A DNA stretch of 64,000 bases from Secundilactobacillus silagei JCM 19001 (GCF_002217945.1 NZ_BCMG01000010.1:1-64000), one strand, 5' to 3'. Shown: positions 46,817-56,210, counted from the stretch's first letter. A program made the numbers and translations. Notes: a model not told the origin generated them from the letters alone.

Positions 46817-47809
46817 ATGTATGCAGCGGATGAAAATCGTTACGATGGTCGGATGCCCGTTCGTCGTGCCGGCAACAAGGGCCTGCAGTTACCTGCAGTG
46901 TCCTTTGGAATGTGGCACAGTTTCGGGGATGACGCCAACTATTCTGACAGTGAAAAGGTTATTTTAAAAGCATTTGATAGTGGTATTTTTAGTTTTGATT
47001 TAGCTTATAATTATGGTCCCGGATCAGGTGCAGCTGAACGGCTCTTCGGCCAAGTTTATCAGGCTAATTTGAAGCCGTACCGTGATGAACTGGTGATCAC
47101 CACTAAAGCCGGCTATCACATGTGGCCAGGGCCTTATGGTGAAATGAGTTCCCGTAAGACGCTGATCAACGCGCTTGATAGCAGCTTGAAACGGATGGGG
47201 CTGGACTATGTTGATATCTATTACAGTCATCGTCCAGATCCAAACACTGATCCAGCTGAAACGGCGGAAGCTTTGGACAGTCTAGTTCGGGCAGGTAAAG
47301 CCTTATACGTTGGAATCTCTAACTATAATGATGCTCAAACTAAGGCCATTATGAAGACTTTCAAGGAACTGCACACACCATTCGTGGTCAATCAGTTATC
47401 CTACAATATGTTAAACCGCGAAGTTGAAGACAACGGTGTACTGGATACACTGAAAGCCAATAACCTCGGGATGGTTGCCTATGGTCCCTTAGCTGAAGGA
47501 TTGCTGACGAATCAATATTTAGGCGGTATTCCAGAAGATTTTCAGATTCACTGGAGCAGTACTGAGGTCATGGATCAAGGCCGTGCTAAAGTGACTGCCA
47601 AGTTAAACCAGTTAAACGAAATGGCAAAGAATCGTGATCAGACGCTAGCTCAAATGTCTTTAGCCTGGTTATTAAAGGATCCCGTCGTTGTTAGTGTCGT
47701 TACGGGGGCTTCAAAGGTGTCCCATTTGGAAGATAACCTGAAAGCCGTTCAAAACATTCGTTTCTCTGCTGATGAATTAACCAAGATCAATTCTATTATT
47801 AAAGGCTAA
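46817..47809 (+). CDS. Aldo/keto reductase (YghZ-like)
   Basis: NADPH-dependent oxidoreductase with a TIM barrel, 330 aa. The catalytic set is visible: D and Y in FDLAYNYG, K in TTKAGYHMWPG and H in YYSHRPD. It resembles YghZ-type enzymes, which reduce methylglyoxal or L-glyceraldehyde 3-phosphate; the true substrate is unknown. AGAAGGAGAA precedes the ATG. It has its own promoter and a following hairpin, so is monocistronic. Confidence 0.9.
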   Translation: MYAADENRYDGRMPVRRAGNKGLQLPAVSFGMWHSFGDDANYSDSEKVILKAFDSGIFSFDLAYNYGPGSGAAERLFGQVYQANLKPYRDELVITTKAGYHMWPGPYGEMSSRKTLINALDSSLKRMGLDYVDIYYSHRPDPNTDPAETAEALDSLVRAGKALYVGISNYNDAQTKAIMKTFKELHTPFVVNQLSYNMLNREVEDNGVLDTLKANNLGMVAYGPLAEGLLTNQYLGGIPEDFQIHWSSTEVMDQGRAKVTAKLNQLNEMAKNRDQTLAQMSLAWLLKDPVVVSVVTGASKVSHLEDNLKAVQNIRFSADELTKINSIIKG

Positions 47810-47823
47810 TTAAAGCGAATTAC

Positions 47824-47853
47824 CCCCCCATTTTCGTGTTATCGAAATGGGGG
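47824..47853 (+). terminator. Hairpin after the aldo/keto reductase gene
   Basis: Arms CCCCCATTTTCG and CGAAATGGGGG around TGTTAT. The stem is strong but only a short mixed T tract (ATTTATT) follows. Confidence 0.65.
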
Positions 47854-47934
47854 ATTTATTACATAGTTTAATGTTAACGATTTAAATCATGGGCGACCGT
47901 TTTCATACAGGCGAGTTGCGGTAAGGAGGACGTT

Positions 47935-48954
47935 GTGGCACAAAAAGTGACAATTCGGGATCTAGCGGAAGCTGCCGGGGTATCGGTAACCACGGTTTCA
48001 CAAATTCTTAATGGTAAGGGCGATCGGTTTAGCAGCGATACCCGTGCGCGGGTCCTTAAATTACAAAAACAGTTGGGGTACGTGCCAGATTTTAACGCCC
48101 GTAATTTAATTATGGGGTCCACTCAAACTATTGGGGTGCTGATCCCCAACTTAGCCAACCCGTTTTTTAGTATGTTTATTAAGGGCATTCAGCAGGTCGC
48201 TCAGTCGAACCACTTTGTGCCCATTATCTTCGATGCCAACCAGAACCAGAGACTGCAAAGTATGTACCTTGAAGAATTGATCAAACGGGCAGCAAATGGT
48301 CTGATTATTGCCAGTGCTACGTTGGATGCCAACGATATTGATCGCATCCTGACCCGTAACGGGATTCCTTATCTACTGTTTGATCAAAATGATGCGCAGA
48401 TTGGAGACCGGGTCTGGGTCGATGATTATAAGGGCGGTCAAATGGCGGCGAACTATTTGCTGTCGCAGGGCCACCGTAAAATTGCCTTACTGGCCGGCGA
48501 AACCATTACCCATAATATTCAGCAGCGAATCAGCGGTTTTCGGGCCGGTATGGCTAAGTATCGAGCAACACTGCCTGATGAGATGGTGGTTCAGACGTCA
48601 ATGACGAAGTTAGGCGGCTATCAAGCCACGGCGGAGTTACTAGCGAAAAAGCCCACCGCGGTCTTTTGCATTAACGATGAGATGGCGATCGGTCTTTATC
48701 GCGGGCTTTCTGAACGGGGGCTGAAGGTGCCCGATGATCTGTCCGTGATGGGCTACGATGACATTGATCTGGCGAATTTTGTCACGCCTAAGCTGACGTC
48801 GATTCACCAGCCGGCATTTGAAATGGGGCAGGTCGCCACTAAACTGTTGATCGAGCGGCTGCATAATCCCAGATTGGCCCATCAGGATAAGCAGTTACCG
48901 CTGGAATTAGTGGCCCGGGACAGTGTCAAATTAATTGCTGATGATATACAGTAA
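47935..48954 (+). CDS. LacI-family transcriptional regulator
   Basis: A 339-aa repressor with an N-terminal helix-turn-helix (VTIRDLAEAAGVSVTTVSQILNG, residues 4-26) and hinge region, then a periplasmic-binding-like sensor domain (IGVLIPNLANPFFSMFIKGI through VMGYDDIDLANFVTPKLTSI). Family members sense sugars or related ligands. No sugar genes adjoin, so it acts elsewhere or on nearby promoters such as that of the aldo/keto reductase. GTG start behind AAGGAGG. No CcpA-specific feature is evident. Confidence 0.9.
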   Translation: MAQKVTIRDLAEAAGVSVTTVSQILNGKGDRFSSDTRARVLKLQKQLGYVPDFNARNLIMGSTQTIGVLIPNLANPFFSMFIKGIQQVAQSNHFVPIIFDANQNQRLQSMYLEELIKRAANGLIIASATLDANDIDRILTRNGIPYLLFDQNDAQIGDRVWVDDYKGGQMAANYLLSQGHRKIALLAGETITHNIQQRISGFRAGMAKYRATLPDEMVVQTSMTKLGGYQATAELLAKKPTAVFCINDEMAIGLYRGLSERGLKVPDDLSVMGYDDIDLANFVTPKLTSIHQPAFEMGQVATKLLIERLHNPRLAHQDKQLPLELVARDSVKLIADDIQ

Positions 48955-48998
48955 AAATGTGAAACAAATATGAATTAATAGTGATTAAAGTGCGAATA

Positions 48999-49014
48999 TC
49001 CTTATATATAAGGA
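48999..49014. promoter_or_regulatory. 16-bp perfect palindrome
   Basis: TCCTTATATATAAGGA is its own reverse complement. It lies in the 287-base gap between the LacI-type gene and arcA. It may be a binding site for a dimeric regulator; I cannot assign one. Confidence 0.5.
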
Positions 49015-49050
49015 CTAAACGATATTTAATCTAATTTTAATATTCTAATA

Positions 49051-49118
49051 ATATGCAAAAGAACGTGTATATTTAAGCTGATAAGGCTCAAATAGAACGT
49101 TTTTTTGCATATTTTTTT
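49051..49118. terminator. Long inverted repeat, probable terminator
   Basis: Arms ATATGCAAAAGAACGT and ACGTTTTTTTGCATAT pair over 16 positions with one G-T, around a 30-base loop, then seven Ts. It probably ends transcription from the LacI-type gene. Confidence 0.6.
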
Positions 49119-49138
49119 GGCAATAATCAGACAGACTT

Positions 49139-49164
49139 AAAAATGTGAAATCCTTGGCATTTTA
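49139..49164. promoter_or_regulatory. Inverted repeat upstream of arcA
   Basis: AAAATG and CATTTT arms separated by 12 bases, 39 bases before the arcA -10. The arms lie close to TGTGA-type half sites (ATGTGAAA, CTGTGAAG), so it could bind the Crp/Fnr regulator encoded at 52742. Confidence 0.4.
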
Positions 49165-49202
49165 ACTGTGAAGCATTCGATGAAACCGGTGCCAGTTAAC
49201 CG

Positions 49203-49208
49203 TATGAT
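49203..49208 (+). promoter_or_regulatory. -10 element of the arc operon
   Basis: TATGAT, 34 bases before the arcA ATG. The -35 position (ATGAAA) is poor, as expected for an activator-dependent promoter. Confidence 0.5.
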
Positions 49209-49241
49209 TAAGATGTCTAAAAGAGATAGGAGGTAACTACC

Positions 49242-50477
49242 ATGACCAAACCAATTCATGTAACATCAGAAATCGGCAAACTTGACGTTGTGATGCTGAA
49301 ACGCCCTGGTGCAGAGGTGGAAAACTTTACCCCTGAGATGATGCCAAGGCTCTTATTTGATGACATTCCTTACCTACCCATTGCGCAAAAAGAACACGAT
49401 AATTTTGCTGACACACTAAGAGCGAACGGCGCTGAAGTGTTATATTTAGAAAACTTAGTGGTGGAAGCGTTAGATGCTGGCGGTCCAGCAGTCAAAACCG
49501 CCTTTTTGGACAAGATGTTAACTGAATCCGGTTATGCAGCTGGTATTATTCATCGTGAACTCGAAGACTACCTATTAAGTATGACAACAACTGAAATGGT
49601 GATCAAACTCATGGCTGGCGTACGGAAAAACGAATTGGACTTCGTACCGCGCGACCTGGTGAGTGCGGCTGAGGAACAGGATTATCCGTTCTACTTAGAT
49701 CCAATGCCTAACCTGTACTTCACCCGTGACCCGGCAGCTTCGTTAGGCGACGGCCTCAGTATCAATCACATGACCTTCCCAGCAAGGCAGCGTGAATCCT
49801 TCTTTATGGAAACGATCATTAACTATCACCCACGGTTTGCTGATCAGGGCCTGCACGTTTGGCGGGACCGTGATCAGCCAGGACGAATCGAAGGTGGCGA
49901 TGAATTAGTGCTCAGCGACACCGTGATCGCCATTGGAGTGTCAGAACGGACTTCAGCTGGTGCCATTGAAGATATCGCGCGCCGGTTATTTGAAAGAAAG
50001 AGCGGGTTTGAAAAGGTACTGGCCATTCGGATCCCGCATAATCACGCCATGATGCACTTAGACACGGTGTTTACGATGATCAACCACGATCAATTTACCG
50101 TTCATCCGGGAATCTTGGGTGAAGGCGGTCAAATCGATACGTGGACCATTACCGAAGATCAAACTGGTGACCTGCACGTTAACCACCATTCAGACCTCAA
50201 ACAAGTGTTAAAAGACGTGCTGGGGTTAGCTGAGATCGACCTCATTCCGACCGGTGGCGGTGACCCCCTGATTGCTGACCGGGAACAATGGAATGATGGT
50301 TCGAATACATTGGCGATTGCTCCGGGAGTTGTGGTAACCTATAATAGAAACTACGTATCAAATCAGGTACTCCGTGAACATGGACTGAAAGTTCTGGAAG
50401 TTCTGTCCAGCGAACTTTCAAGGGGACGTGGCGGCCCAAGATGCATGAGTATGCCGCTGGTACGGGAAGATCTATAA
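49242..50477 (+). CDS. arcA: Arginine deiminase
   Basis: Converts arginine to citrulline and ammonia, the first step of the ADI pathway. The 411-aa protein has the signatures [11 protein letters not shown], the catalytic [23 protein letters not shown] with a catalytic histidine, and the nucleophilic cysteine in [10 protein letters not shown] at the C-terminus. TAGGAGG precedes the ATG. First gene of arcABC-arcR; arcB follows after 23 bases without a promoter. Confidence 0.98.
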   Translation: MTKPIHVTSEIGKLDVVMLKRPGAEVENFTPEMMPRLLFDDIPYLPIAQKEHDNFADTLRANGAEVLYLENLVVEALDAGGPAVKTAFLDKMLTESGYAAGIIHRELEDYLLSMTTTEMVIKLMAGVRKNELDFVPRDLVSAAEEQDYPFYLDPMPNLYFTRDPAASLGDGLSINHMTFPARQRESFFMETIINYHPRFADQGLHVWRDRDQPGRIEGGDELVLSDTVIAIGVSERTSAGAIEDIARRLFERKSGFEKVLAIRIPHNHAMMHLDTVFTMINHDQFTVHPGILGEGGQIDTWTITEDQTGDLHVNHHSDLKQVLKDVLGLAEIDLIPTGGGDPLIADREQWNDGSNTLAIAPGVVVTYNRNYVSNQVLREHGLKVLEVLSSELSRGRGGPRCMSMPLVREDL

Positions 50478-50500
50478 TCTAACAAAAAGGAGCTATTATC

Positions 50501-51529
50501 ATGAAAGAATTTAAAAATAGCGTTTTTCAAGGACGGTCAGTGCTGGCCGAAAAAGATTTTAGTGCCGCTGAATTGAACTATTTGATTGACTTTGGACTGC
50601 ATCTAAAGGCCCTTAAAAAAGCGGGCGTGCCGCATCATTACCTGGAAGGAAAGAACATTGCGTTACTGTTTGAAAAGAACTCGACCCGGACACGTTCAGC
50701 ATTTACCACCGCGGCAATTGACCTTGGGGCGCACCCAGAATTCTTAGGCGCTAACGATATTCAGTTAGGTAAAAAAGAATCGGTTGAAGATACGGCTAAG
50801 GTGCTTGGCAGCATGTTTGACGGCATCGAATTCCGGGGCTTTAGTCAAAAAGTCGTGGAACAGTTAGCCGAATTCTCCGGGGTACCAGTTTGGAACGGGT
50901 TAACGGATGAATGGCACCCAACCCAAATGCTGGCCGACTTCATGACCGTGAAGGAAAACTTTGGTCATCTCAAGGGACTGACGTTGACTTATATGGGTGA
51001 TGGCCGGAACAACATGGCCAATTCCCTGCTAGTTACCGGTGCAATCCTGGGGGTCAACATCCACATCGTGGCGCCTAACGAATTACACCCAGCCCAAGAG
51101 ATTCAGGATCTGGCCAACGGGTTTGCGAAGGACTCAGGCGCGAAATTGCTGATCACGGATGATCTGGATGAAGGCCTGAAGGGGTCCAACATTGTTTACA
51201 CCGACGTTTGGGTATCCATGGGTGAAAACAACTGGCAAGAACGGATCAATTTACTGAAACCTTACCAAGTCAACATGGCAGCTTTGAAGAAGACGGACAC
51301 CCCAGATGATCAATTGATCGTGATGCACTGTCTGCCAGCTTTCCATGATACGACCACTGATTATGGTAAAGAAATTCAAGAGAAGTACGGCTTGACTGAA
51401 ATGGAAATTACGGACGAAGTATTCCGCAGCAAATACGCCCGGCAGTTTGAAGAAGCTGAAAACCGGATGCATTCCATCAAAGCCATGATGGCAGCAACGT
51501 TAGGCGACTTATTTATTCCAAAAGTATAA
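50501..51529 (+). CDS. arcB: Ornithine carbamoyltransferase, catabolic
   Basis: Splits citrulline with phosphate into ornithine and carbamoyl phosphate. The 342-aa protein has the carbamoyl phosphate loop [24 protein letters not shown], the WVSMGE stretch and HCLPAFHD. The context with arcA and arcC points to the catabolic rather than the biosynthetic enzyme. AAAAAGGAG lies before the ATG. Confidence 0.97.
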   Translation: MKEFKNSVFQGRSVLAEKDFSAAELNYLIDFGLHLKALKKAGVPHHYLEGKNIALLFEKNSTRTRSAFTTAAIDLGAHPEFLGANDIQLGKKESVEDTAKVLGSMFDGIEFRGFSQKVVEQLAEFSGVPVWNGLTDEWHPTQMLADFMTVKENFGHLKGLTLTYMGDGRNNMANSLLVTGAILGVNIHIVAPNELHPAQEIQDLANGFAKDSGAKLLITDDLDEGLKGSNIVYTDVWVSMGENNWQERINLLKPYQVNMAALKKTDTPDDQLIVMHCLPAFHDTTTDYGKEIQEKYGLTEMEITDEVFRSKYARQFEEAENRMHSIKAMMAATLGDLFIPKV

Positions 51530-51546
51530 GCTGATTAGTCGACTTT

Positions 51547-51598
51547 AGGGGGCTTAGGCGAAACATTCAGTTGTTTTGCTCAGCGCCCTTTTTATTTT
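51547..51598 (+). terminator. Hairpin between arcB and arcC
   Basis: Imperfect stem AGGGGGCTTAGG...CTCAGCGCCCT with inner CGAAAC/GTTTTG, then TTTTTATTTTT. It would reduce arcC read-through and set the ratio of arcC to arcAB. Confidence 0.6.
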
Positions 51599-51632
51599 TC
51601 AGCAGACACCTTGACAGAAAGGATGATTTCCC

Positions 51633-52598
51633 ATGACAGCACGAAAAATTGTGGTGGCACTCGGCGGCAACGCGATTTTAGCAAGTGATGCCAGTGCCCA
51701 AGCGCAACAGCGCGCTTTAAGAGAAACCGCTAAATACCTGGTTAAATTTATTCAGCAGGGTGATTCGCTGATTATTTCGCACGGTAATGGGCCTCAGGTC
51801 GGTAATCTATTACTGCAGCAAGTGGCTGGCAACACACCGGATAATCCGGCCATGCCGTTAGATACCGCGGTTGCCATGACCCAGGGCAGTATCGGCTACT
51901 GGCTGCAAAATGCCATGGCTGCCGAACTAGCTGATCTGGGGATTGAAATGGATGTGGCAACGGTGGTGACCCAAGTCGTTGTTGATGAAAATGATCCGGC
52001 CTTCGATACGCCAACGAAGCCAATTGGGCCCTTTTATACCTCAAAAGAAGTGGCTGATATTCAAAGTGCCAATCCCGAATTTCAGTTTGTGGAAGATGCC
52101 GGCCGGGGCTATCGGCGGGTAGTGCCGTCACCGCGGCCCATCGGTGTGGTGGAAGCCGGCGCCGTCAATCAGCTGGTCAACGCGGGCATTATTCCCATTG
52201 CAGCTGGTGGCGGTGGCGTCCCCGTTATCCGGCATGGTCATGAGCTAATCGGCTGCGAGGCGGTGATCGATAAAGATTTCGCTTCAGAAAAGTTAGCCGA
52301 ACGGGTGGGTGCTGACCAGTTGATCATTTTAACGGCAGTGGATCACGTTTACGTGAACTTTAATACCCCCAAACAGCAGCAGCTGACGGCAGTTTCGGTC
52401 GATGAATTGCAGCAGCACATTACTGACGGCCAGTTCGCCGCTGGCAGTATGCTGCCAAAAGTGGAAGCAGCCATTGAATTTGTGACCCATCGCCCAGAGG
52501 GACAAGCGGTGATCACGTCACTGACTAACCTGGGGCAATTTATTGAAACGGGTTCTGGAACCGTTATTTCAGCCGTGAACGTGGAGACAAACGTTTAA
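51633..52598 (+). CDS. arcC: Carbamate kinase
   Basis: Makes ATP from carbamoyl phosphate, releasing ammonia and carbon dioxide; last ADI step. The 321-aa amino-acid-kinase-fold protein has [25 protein letters not shown], the [16 protein letters not shown] block and [10 protein letters not shown] with [20 protein letters not shown] precedes the ATG. The 103-base gap to arcB holds a hairpin but no clear promoter. Confidence 0.97.
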   Translation: MTARKIVVALGGNAILASDASAQAQQRALRETAKYLVKFIQQGDSLIISHGNGPQVGNLLLQQVAGNTPDNPAMPLDTAVAMTQGSIGYWLQNAMAAELADLGIEMDVATVVTQVVVDENDPAFDTPTKPIGPFYTSKEVADIQSANPEFQFVEDAGRGYRRVVPSPRPIGVVEAGAVNQLVNAGIIPIAAGGGGVPVIRHGHELIGCEAVIDKDFASEKLAERVGADQLIILTAVDHVYVNFNTPKQQQLTAVSVDELQQHITDGQFAAGSMLPKVEAAIEFVTHRPEGQAVITSLTNLGQFIETGSGTVISAVNVETNV

Positions 52599-52611
52599 GA
52601 GAATACGATAG

Positions 52612-52651
52612 CCTCATGATCAGTTATTTGAATGATCATGAGGTTATTTTT
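52612..52651 (+). terminator. Terminator after arcC
   Basis: Perfect 11-bp stem CCTCATGATCA/TGATCATGAGG with loop GTTATTTGAA, followed by TTATTTTT. Confidence 0.85.
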
Positions 52652-52684
52652 ATGTAATTTTAACCCGTAATTAACTGATGAAAC

Positions 52685-52712
52685 TTAAATTTAACCCCAT
52701 TTGGCGTATAAT
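52685..52712 (+). promoter_or_regulatory. arcR promoter
   Basis: TTAAAT, 16 bp, TATAAT (a consensus -10), about 30 bases before the ATG. arcR can therefore be expressed apart from arcABC. Confidence 0.65.
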
Positions 52713-52741
52713 ATAAGCCAGTTAAGAAAGGAGCCGGAGTC

Positions 52742-53428
52742 ATGCTGCAATCGGAGGATACCTACCGTCATTATTTGCGTCAGTTACCTGAATTTCGTGA
52801 GTTTACTGAGGCTGAATTTACCAAACTGACGCATGATCTCAACGTTAAAACTTATCCGAAGGGCCAGGTATTGTTTGACCACGGGGACTCGCGGCAACGG
52901 TTTTATTACGTGATCAAGGGTGTGGTGCGCTTGGAACGGCAGGATGAAACCGGTAATTTTTCATTCATTAATTACGTTAAAGCCATTAAAGGGTTTCCTT
53001 ACCGCGGTCTGTACACGGATGCGGACTATCCCTACACGGCGACAGCGTTAACGGCAATTACGATCGCGTCAGTGTCCATGACGAGCTTTGAAGCCATCGT
53101 TGCCTTAAACCCGCTGGTGACCCGTCAAGTGATCAGTCAAATGAGCCGCTTGCTGGACCAGATGGAAAACCGGCTGCAGAAATTAGTGACTTCCAGTGCG
53201 ACTAGCAGGGTGATTCAGGCGCTGAGTATTTTTGGCACGGATATGGGTGAGCAGACACCAGAGGGCGATGTTTTGATTCCTTATCCGATCACGCTGATCG
53301 AATTGGCCCGGTTAAGCGGCACCACGCGTGAGACCGCTGGGCAAGTGGTGACCAAATTAGAAGTTGCCGGTAAATTAACCTATAATAAGAAGCGTTTTCG
53401 TTTTGACCCCCATGATTTAACCATTTGA
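52742..53428 (+). CDS. arcR: Crp/Fnr-family regulator (ArcR-like)
   Basis: A 228-aa protein with an N-terminal cyclic-nucleotide-binding-like beta roll (KTYPKGQVLFDHGDSRQRFYYVIKG) and a long dimer helix. A C-terminal winged helix carries the recognition region LIELARLSGTTRETAGQVVTKLE (about 185-207). No cysteine cluster for an Fe-S centre, so it is not a direct oxygen sensor of Fnr type. Relatives called ArcR activate ADI genes in lactic bacteria; position after arcC supports this. It might also act on the murein-peptide operon downstream. Confidence 0.87.
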   Translation: MLQSEDTYRHYLRQLPEFREFTEAEFTKLTHDLNVKTYPKGQVLFDHGDSRQRFYYVIKGVVRLERQDETGNFSFINYVKAIKGFPYRGLYTDADYPYTATALTAITIASVSMTSFEAIVALNPLVTRQVISQMSRLLDQMENRLQKLVTSSATSRVIQALSIFGTDMGEQTPEGDVLIPYPITLIELARLSGTTRETAGQVVTKLEVAGKLTYNKKRFRFDPHDLTI

Positions 53429-53472
53429 TCAGGGGAAATGGATTTAAGATTATAAAGATTAGGGGCAATGTC

Positions 53473-54558
53473 ATGTCATTGAAAATTAAAAAAATTGAAA
53501 CCTTTCCAATTGCAGTACCGTTAAAATCACCGTTTAAAACGGCCTTACGAACCGTGACGACGGCCGAGAGTCTGATTGTGAAAATGACGGATTCGGATGG
53601 AGTTGTGGGTTTAGGCGAAGCGGCACCCACAGCACCAATCACGGGAGACACCTCTGCCAGTATTCGGTACGCCATCGAGCAGGTGATCGCACCGAAATTA
53701 ATTGGCGCATCGTTGAACCAGCCTGAACGGGTCAAACAGCTAATTGATACGGCCTTAGTTGGCAATCACAGTCCGAAAGCAGCGGTCAACATTGCAGTGA
53801 ATGATTTACTGGCGCAGCACTATGGGGTTTCCTTATCACAATGGCTGGGCGGTTATCGCCAAACGGTAGCTACCGATTATACGGTCAGCGTTGGTACCGC
53901 AGCAGAAATGGTGCGTCACGCCAAACAATTAGTGGCGGCAGGGTTTAACACCTTAAAAGTTAAGGTTGGCAGTCAATCACCCTTTGAAGATCTCAAACAA
54001 GTTCGCGCTATTCGGGATGCGGTGGGTCCAGACGTTAAGATTCGGCTGGATGCCAACCAGGGCTGGCGTAAAAAGCAGGCCGCTAAAATGATCAATCAAA
54101 TGGCTACGGATGGTCTGGCGATTGAGTTAGTAGAACAGCCAGTACCAGCCGATGATTTTGAAGGCATGGCTTACGTGACCGCGCATACCGATACCCCGAT
54201 TATGGCGGATGAAAGTATCTTTTCGGTTAAGGATGCGTTGCGATTACTAAAAATGGACGGTTGTGATATTATTAATCTCAAGCTTATGAAGGCGGGCGGG
54301 ATTGATAACGCCCTGAAGATCAATACGCTTGCGGAAGTCTTTGGTGTTCCCTGCATGGTGGGCAGTATGATCGAATCGCAAGTTTCAGTCACTGCCGCTG
54401 CGGAGATGGCAGCTGCCAAAAGCAACATTCAATATTATGATTTGGATGCGGCCATGATGTTTACTAAACAGCCCACAACTGGTGGCATTACGCATGCGGG
54501 TTCAGAGATCACGATTCCTAGCGAAAGTGGATTAGGAATTCAGTTTCAGACAAAGTAA
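53473..54558 (+). CDS. Dipeptide epimerase (L-Ala-D/L-Glu epimerase)
   Basis: Enolase-superfamily enzyme that turns L-Ala-D-Glu from murein into L-Ala-L-Glu. The 361-aa protein has the catalytic KxK (LKVKVG, K162 and K164), the metal ligand aspartate in RLDANQGW (about 193), a glutamate in VEQPVP, an aspartate in MADESIFS and the opposite lysine in INLKLMKAGG (about 268). These match Bacillus YkfB. The ORF opens at 53425, but the ATG at 53473 has AGGGG upstream and starts the conserved KIKKIETFPI. First gene of the murein-peptide operon. Confidence 0.93.
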   Translation: MSLKIKKIETFPIAVPLKSPFKTALRTVTTAESLIVKMTDSDGVVGLGEAAPTAPITGDTSASIRYAIEQVIAPKLIGASLNQPERVKQLIDTALVGNHSPKAAVNIAVNDLLAQHYGVSLSQWLGGYRQTVATDYTVSVGTAAEMVRHAKQLVAAGFNTLKVKVGSQSPFEDLKQVRAIRDAVGPDVKIRLDANQGWRKKQAAKMINQMATDGLAIELVEQPVPADDFEGMAYVTAHTDTPIMADESIFSVKDALRLLKMDGCDIINLKLMKAGGIDNALKINTLAEVFGVPCMVGSMIESQVSVTAAAEMAAAKSNIQYYDLDAAMMFTKQPTTGGITHAGSEITIPSESGLGIQFQTK

Positions 54559-54582
54559 TTAACAGCAATTAGGGGTGAGCGG

Positions 54583-55473
54583 ATGGAAACAAGACGAGTA
54601 ATAGTTCCTGTAGCAACGTTGTGGACTAGTCCTAAAGCACCACGAAAAATCGATCAGTTAGCCCTCGATGGTCAGACCAAACAGTGGGTAGCTCAGATGA
54701 CCACGGCGCAGACCATTGATTTATGTGATGCTAAGCGACTGGAGACACAAGCAGTTTTTAATGACGAAGTGATGATTGATAGTATTGCAGGTGAGTGGGC
54801 AAAAGTTTATTTGACCACTCAGACTGACGACGCGGATGAACGAGGCTACATTGGCTGGTTGCCGACAAAACTTTTGTCGACCGCGCCCGTAACGTATTCG
54901 GCTGAAGGGCCGATCGTTCATATTACCGTCCCGTTTACGACCCTTTACGATGACCAGCACCAACCCCAGCTTGACCTTGTGATGGGGACGGCATTAACCA
55001 AGGTCGCAGAAGAAGGTCATTTACTACGGGTTGCCACGCCGTTTGGAGACGGCTATGTGGCTGCCGATAGTACGCTGGTTCACGCAGACGGCGAAACGGC
55101 TGGTGACAAAATGGTTGCCATGGCGCACCAATTTTTAGGCCTTCGTTATCTCTGGGCAGGCATCTCCCCATACGGGTTTGACTGCTCGGGCTTCATGTAT
55201 ACTTTGCATCGTGTGCTGGGTATTCAGATTCCAAGAGATGCTGATGATCAGCGAAACAGCGGTCAGCCAGTTAAACCAGAAAATTTACTGCCAGGTGATC
55301 TCCTGTTTTTTGCCTATGAACACGGTAAGGGATTTGTGCATCACGTCGGAATGTATATTGGCAACGGCCAGATGATTCAGTCACGTACACCTGGTAAACA
55401 GGTCGATATTGCGAAATTAACTGAGATGCGTTACGCACCAGAATTTGTGGCTGCAAGAAGGTATTGGCAATGA
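54583..55473 (+). CDS. Cytosolic NlpC/P60 peptidase (YkfC-like gamma-D-Glu-diamino acid endopeptidase)
   Basis: A 296-aa C40 peptidase without a signal peptide. Two SH3b-like domains (about 1-165) precede the NlpC/P60 domain, which holds the catalytic cysteine in GFDCSGF (residue 201) and histidine in VHHVGMYIG (about 254). Bacillus YkfC has the same layout and cuts L-Ala-gamma-D-Glu-diamino acid peptides in the cytosol, producing the dipeptide that YkfB epimerises. The neighbour order here is epimerase then peptidase. Its stop overlaps the next start (ATGA). Confidence 0.9.
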   Translation: METRRVIVPVATLWTSPKAPRKIDQLALDGQTKQWVAQMTTAQTIDLCDAKRLETQAVFNDEVMIDSIAGEWAKVYLTTQTDDADERGYIGWLPTKLLSTAPVTYSAEGPIVHITVPFTTLYDDQHQPQLDLVMGTALTKVAEEGHLLRVATPFGDGYVAADSTLVHADGETAGDKMVAMAHQFLGLRYLWAGISPYGFDCSGFMYTLHRVLGIQIPRDADDQRNSGQPVKPENLLPGDLLFFAYEHGKGFVHHVGMYIGNGQMIQSRTPGKQVDIAKLTEMRYAPEFVAARRYWQ

Positions 55474-56210
55474 GCCTGAAAGCAGAACTTGATTTGATAA
55501 TTGCAGCTTACAAAGAGCCTATTTCGATTTGTATGTATCATACAAACGAGCTATTTTACAGTCATCTTGACCATGAACAGCTGCCGGCAGCTTCAGTGAT
55601 CAAACTAGCTATTTTGGCGACCCAATTAAATCGTCAGGAGGATCTTGACCAGGTGATCGACGTTTCAAACACACCGCAAGTTGGTGGCGCAGGCGTGCTG
55701 CAATTACTGGATCAGCCCGAGTGGACGATCAAAGATCTATTAAAATTAATGATCACCGTTTCTGACAACTATGCTGCTAATGTGATGATCGACCATTTAT
55801 CGATGGCGACAATCAATCAGTGGTTAGCCCAAAATAACTATCAGGAGACGCAGTTGCAACGCCGATTAATGGATACAGCAGCGGTCAAAGATGGGCGTGA
55901 AAATGTGATTTCAGCGGCCGATGCACTGCGGCTTTTTCGGTACCTCTTGAAGACCTTTCCGCAGACGCGAAACTGGTTTTTAAACCAGCAGTTTCGTGGT
56001 AAATTACCATTAACAATGGATGAAACCGCCACGGACGTTCAAATCTATAATAAGACCGGTGAGGGCCCGTTCGTTGACCACGATGTCGCGCGGTTTTCTA
56101 AAAATGGTCAGTCGATTGACGTTGCTGTTTTAACGGATGGCTTTACAGATCGGCTAGCAGTGATCTCAATGATGGCGGAGATTGGCCAGTTGATCTACCG
56201 TGCCTTATGA
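55470..56210 (+). CDS. Class A beta-lactamase-like serine hydrolase, cytosolic
   Basis: The 246-aa protein has the full catalytic set of the class A fold: SVIK (S42, K45), SDN (98-100) and KTG (195-197). It has no signal peptide and no membrane segment, unlike true beta-lactamases and most penicillin-binding proteins. Overlap with the peptidase gene (ATGA) implies coupled translation. I infer a peptidase or amidase acting on imported muropeptides in the cytosol, for example removing a terminal D-amino acid; the reaction is unproven. A TTG two codons earlier is a possible alternative start. Confidence 0.82.
   Translation: MSLKAELDLIIAAYKEPISICMYHTNELFYSHLDHEQLPAASVIKLAILATQLNRQEDLDQVIDVSNTPQVGGAGVLQLLDQPEWTIKDLLKLMITVSDNYAANVMIDHLSMATINQWLAQNNYQETQLQRRLMDTAAVKDGRENVISAADALRLFRYLLKTFPQTRNWFLNQQFRGKLPLTMDETATDVQIYNKTGEGPFVDHDVARFSKNGQSIDVAVLTDGFTDRLAVISMMAEIGQLIYRAL

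Noticed and set aside
48973-48990. ATATGAATTAATAGTG as an ARG box upstream of arcA
   Set aside because: Only one half resembles the ArgR consensus; the second half does not match, so I do not list it.
55470-56210. Antibiotic-resistance beta-lactamase
   Set aside because: No signal peptide, and it is coupled to a murein-peptide peptidase gene; resistance is an unlikely role.
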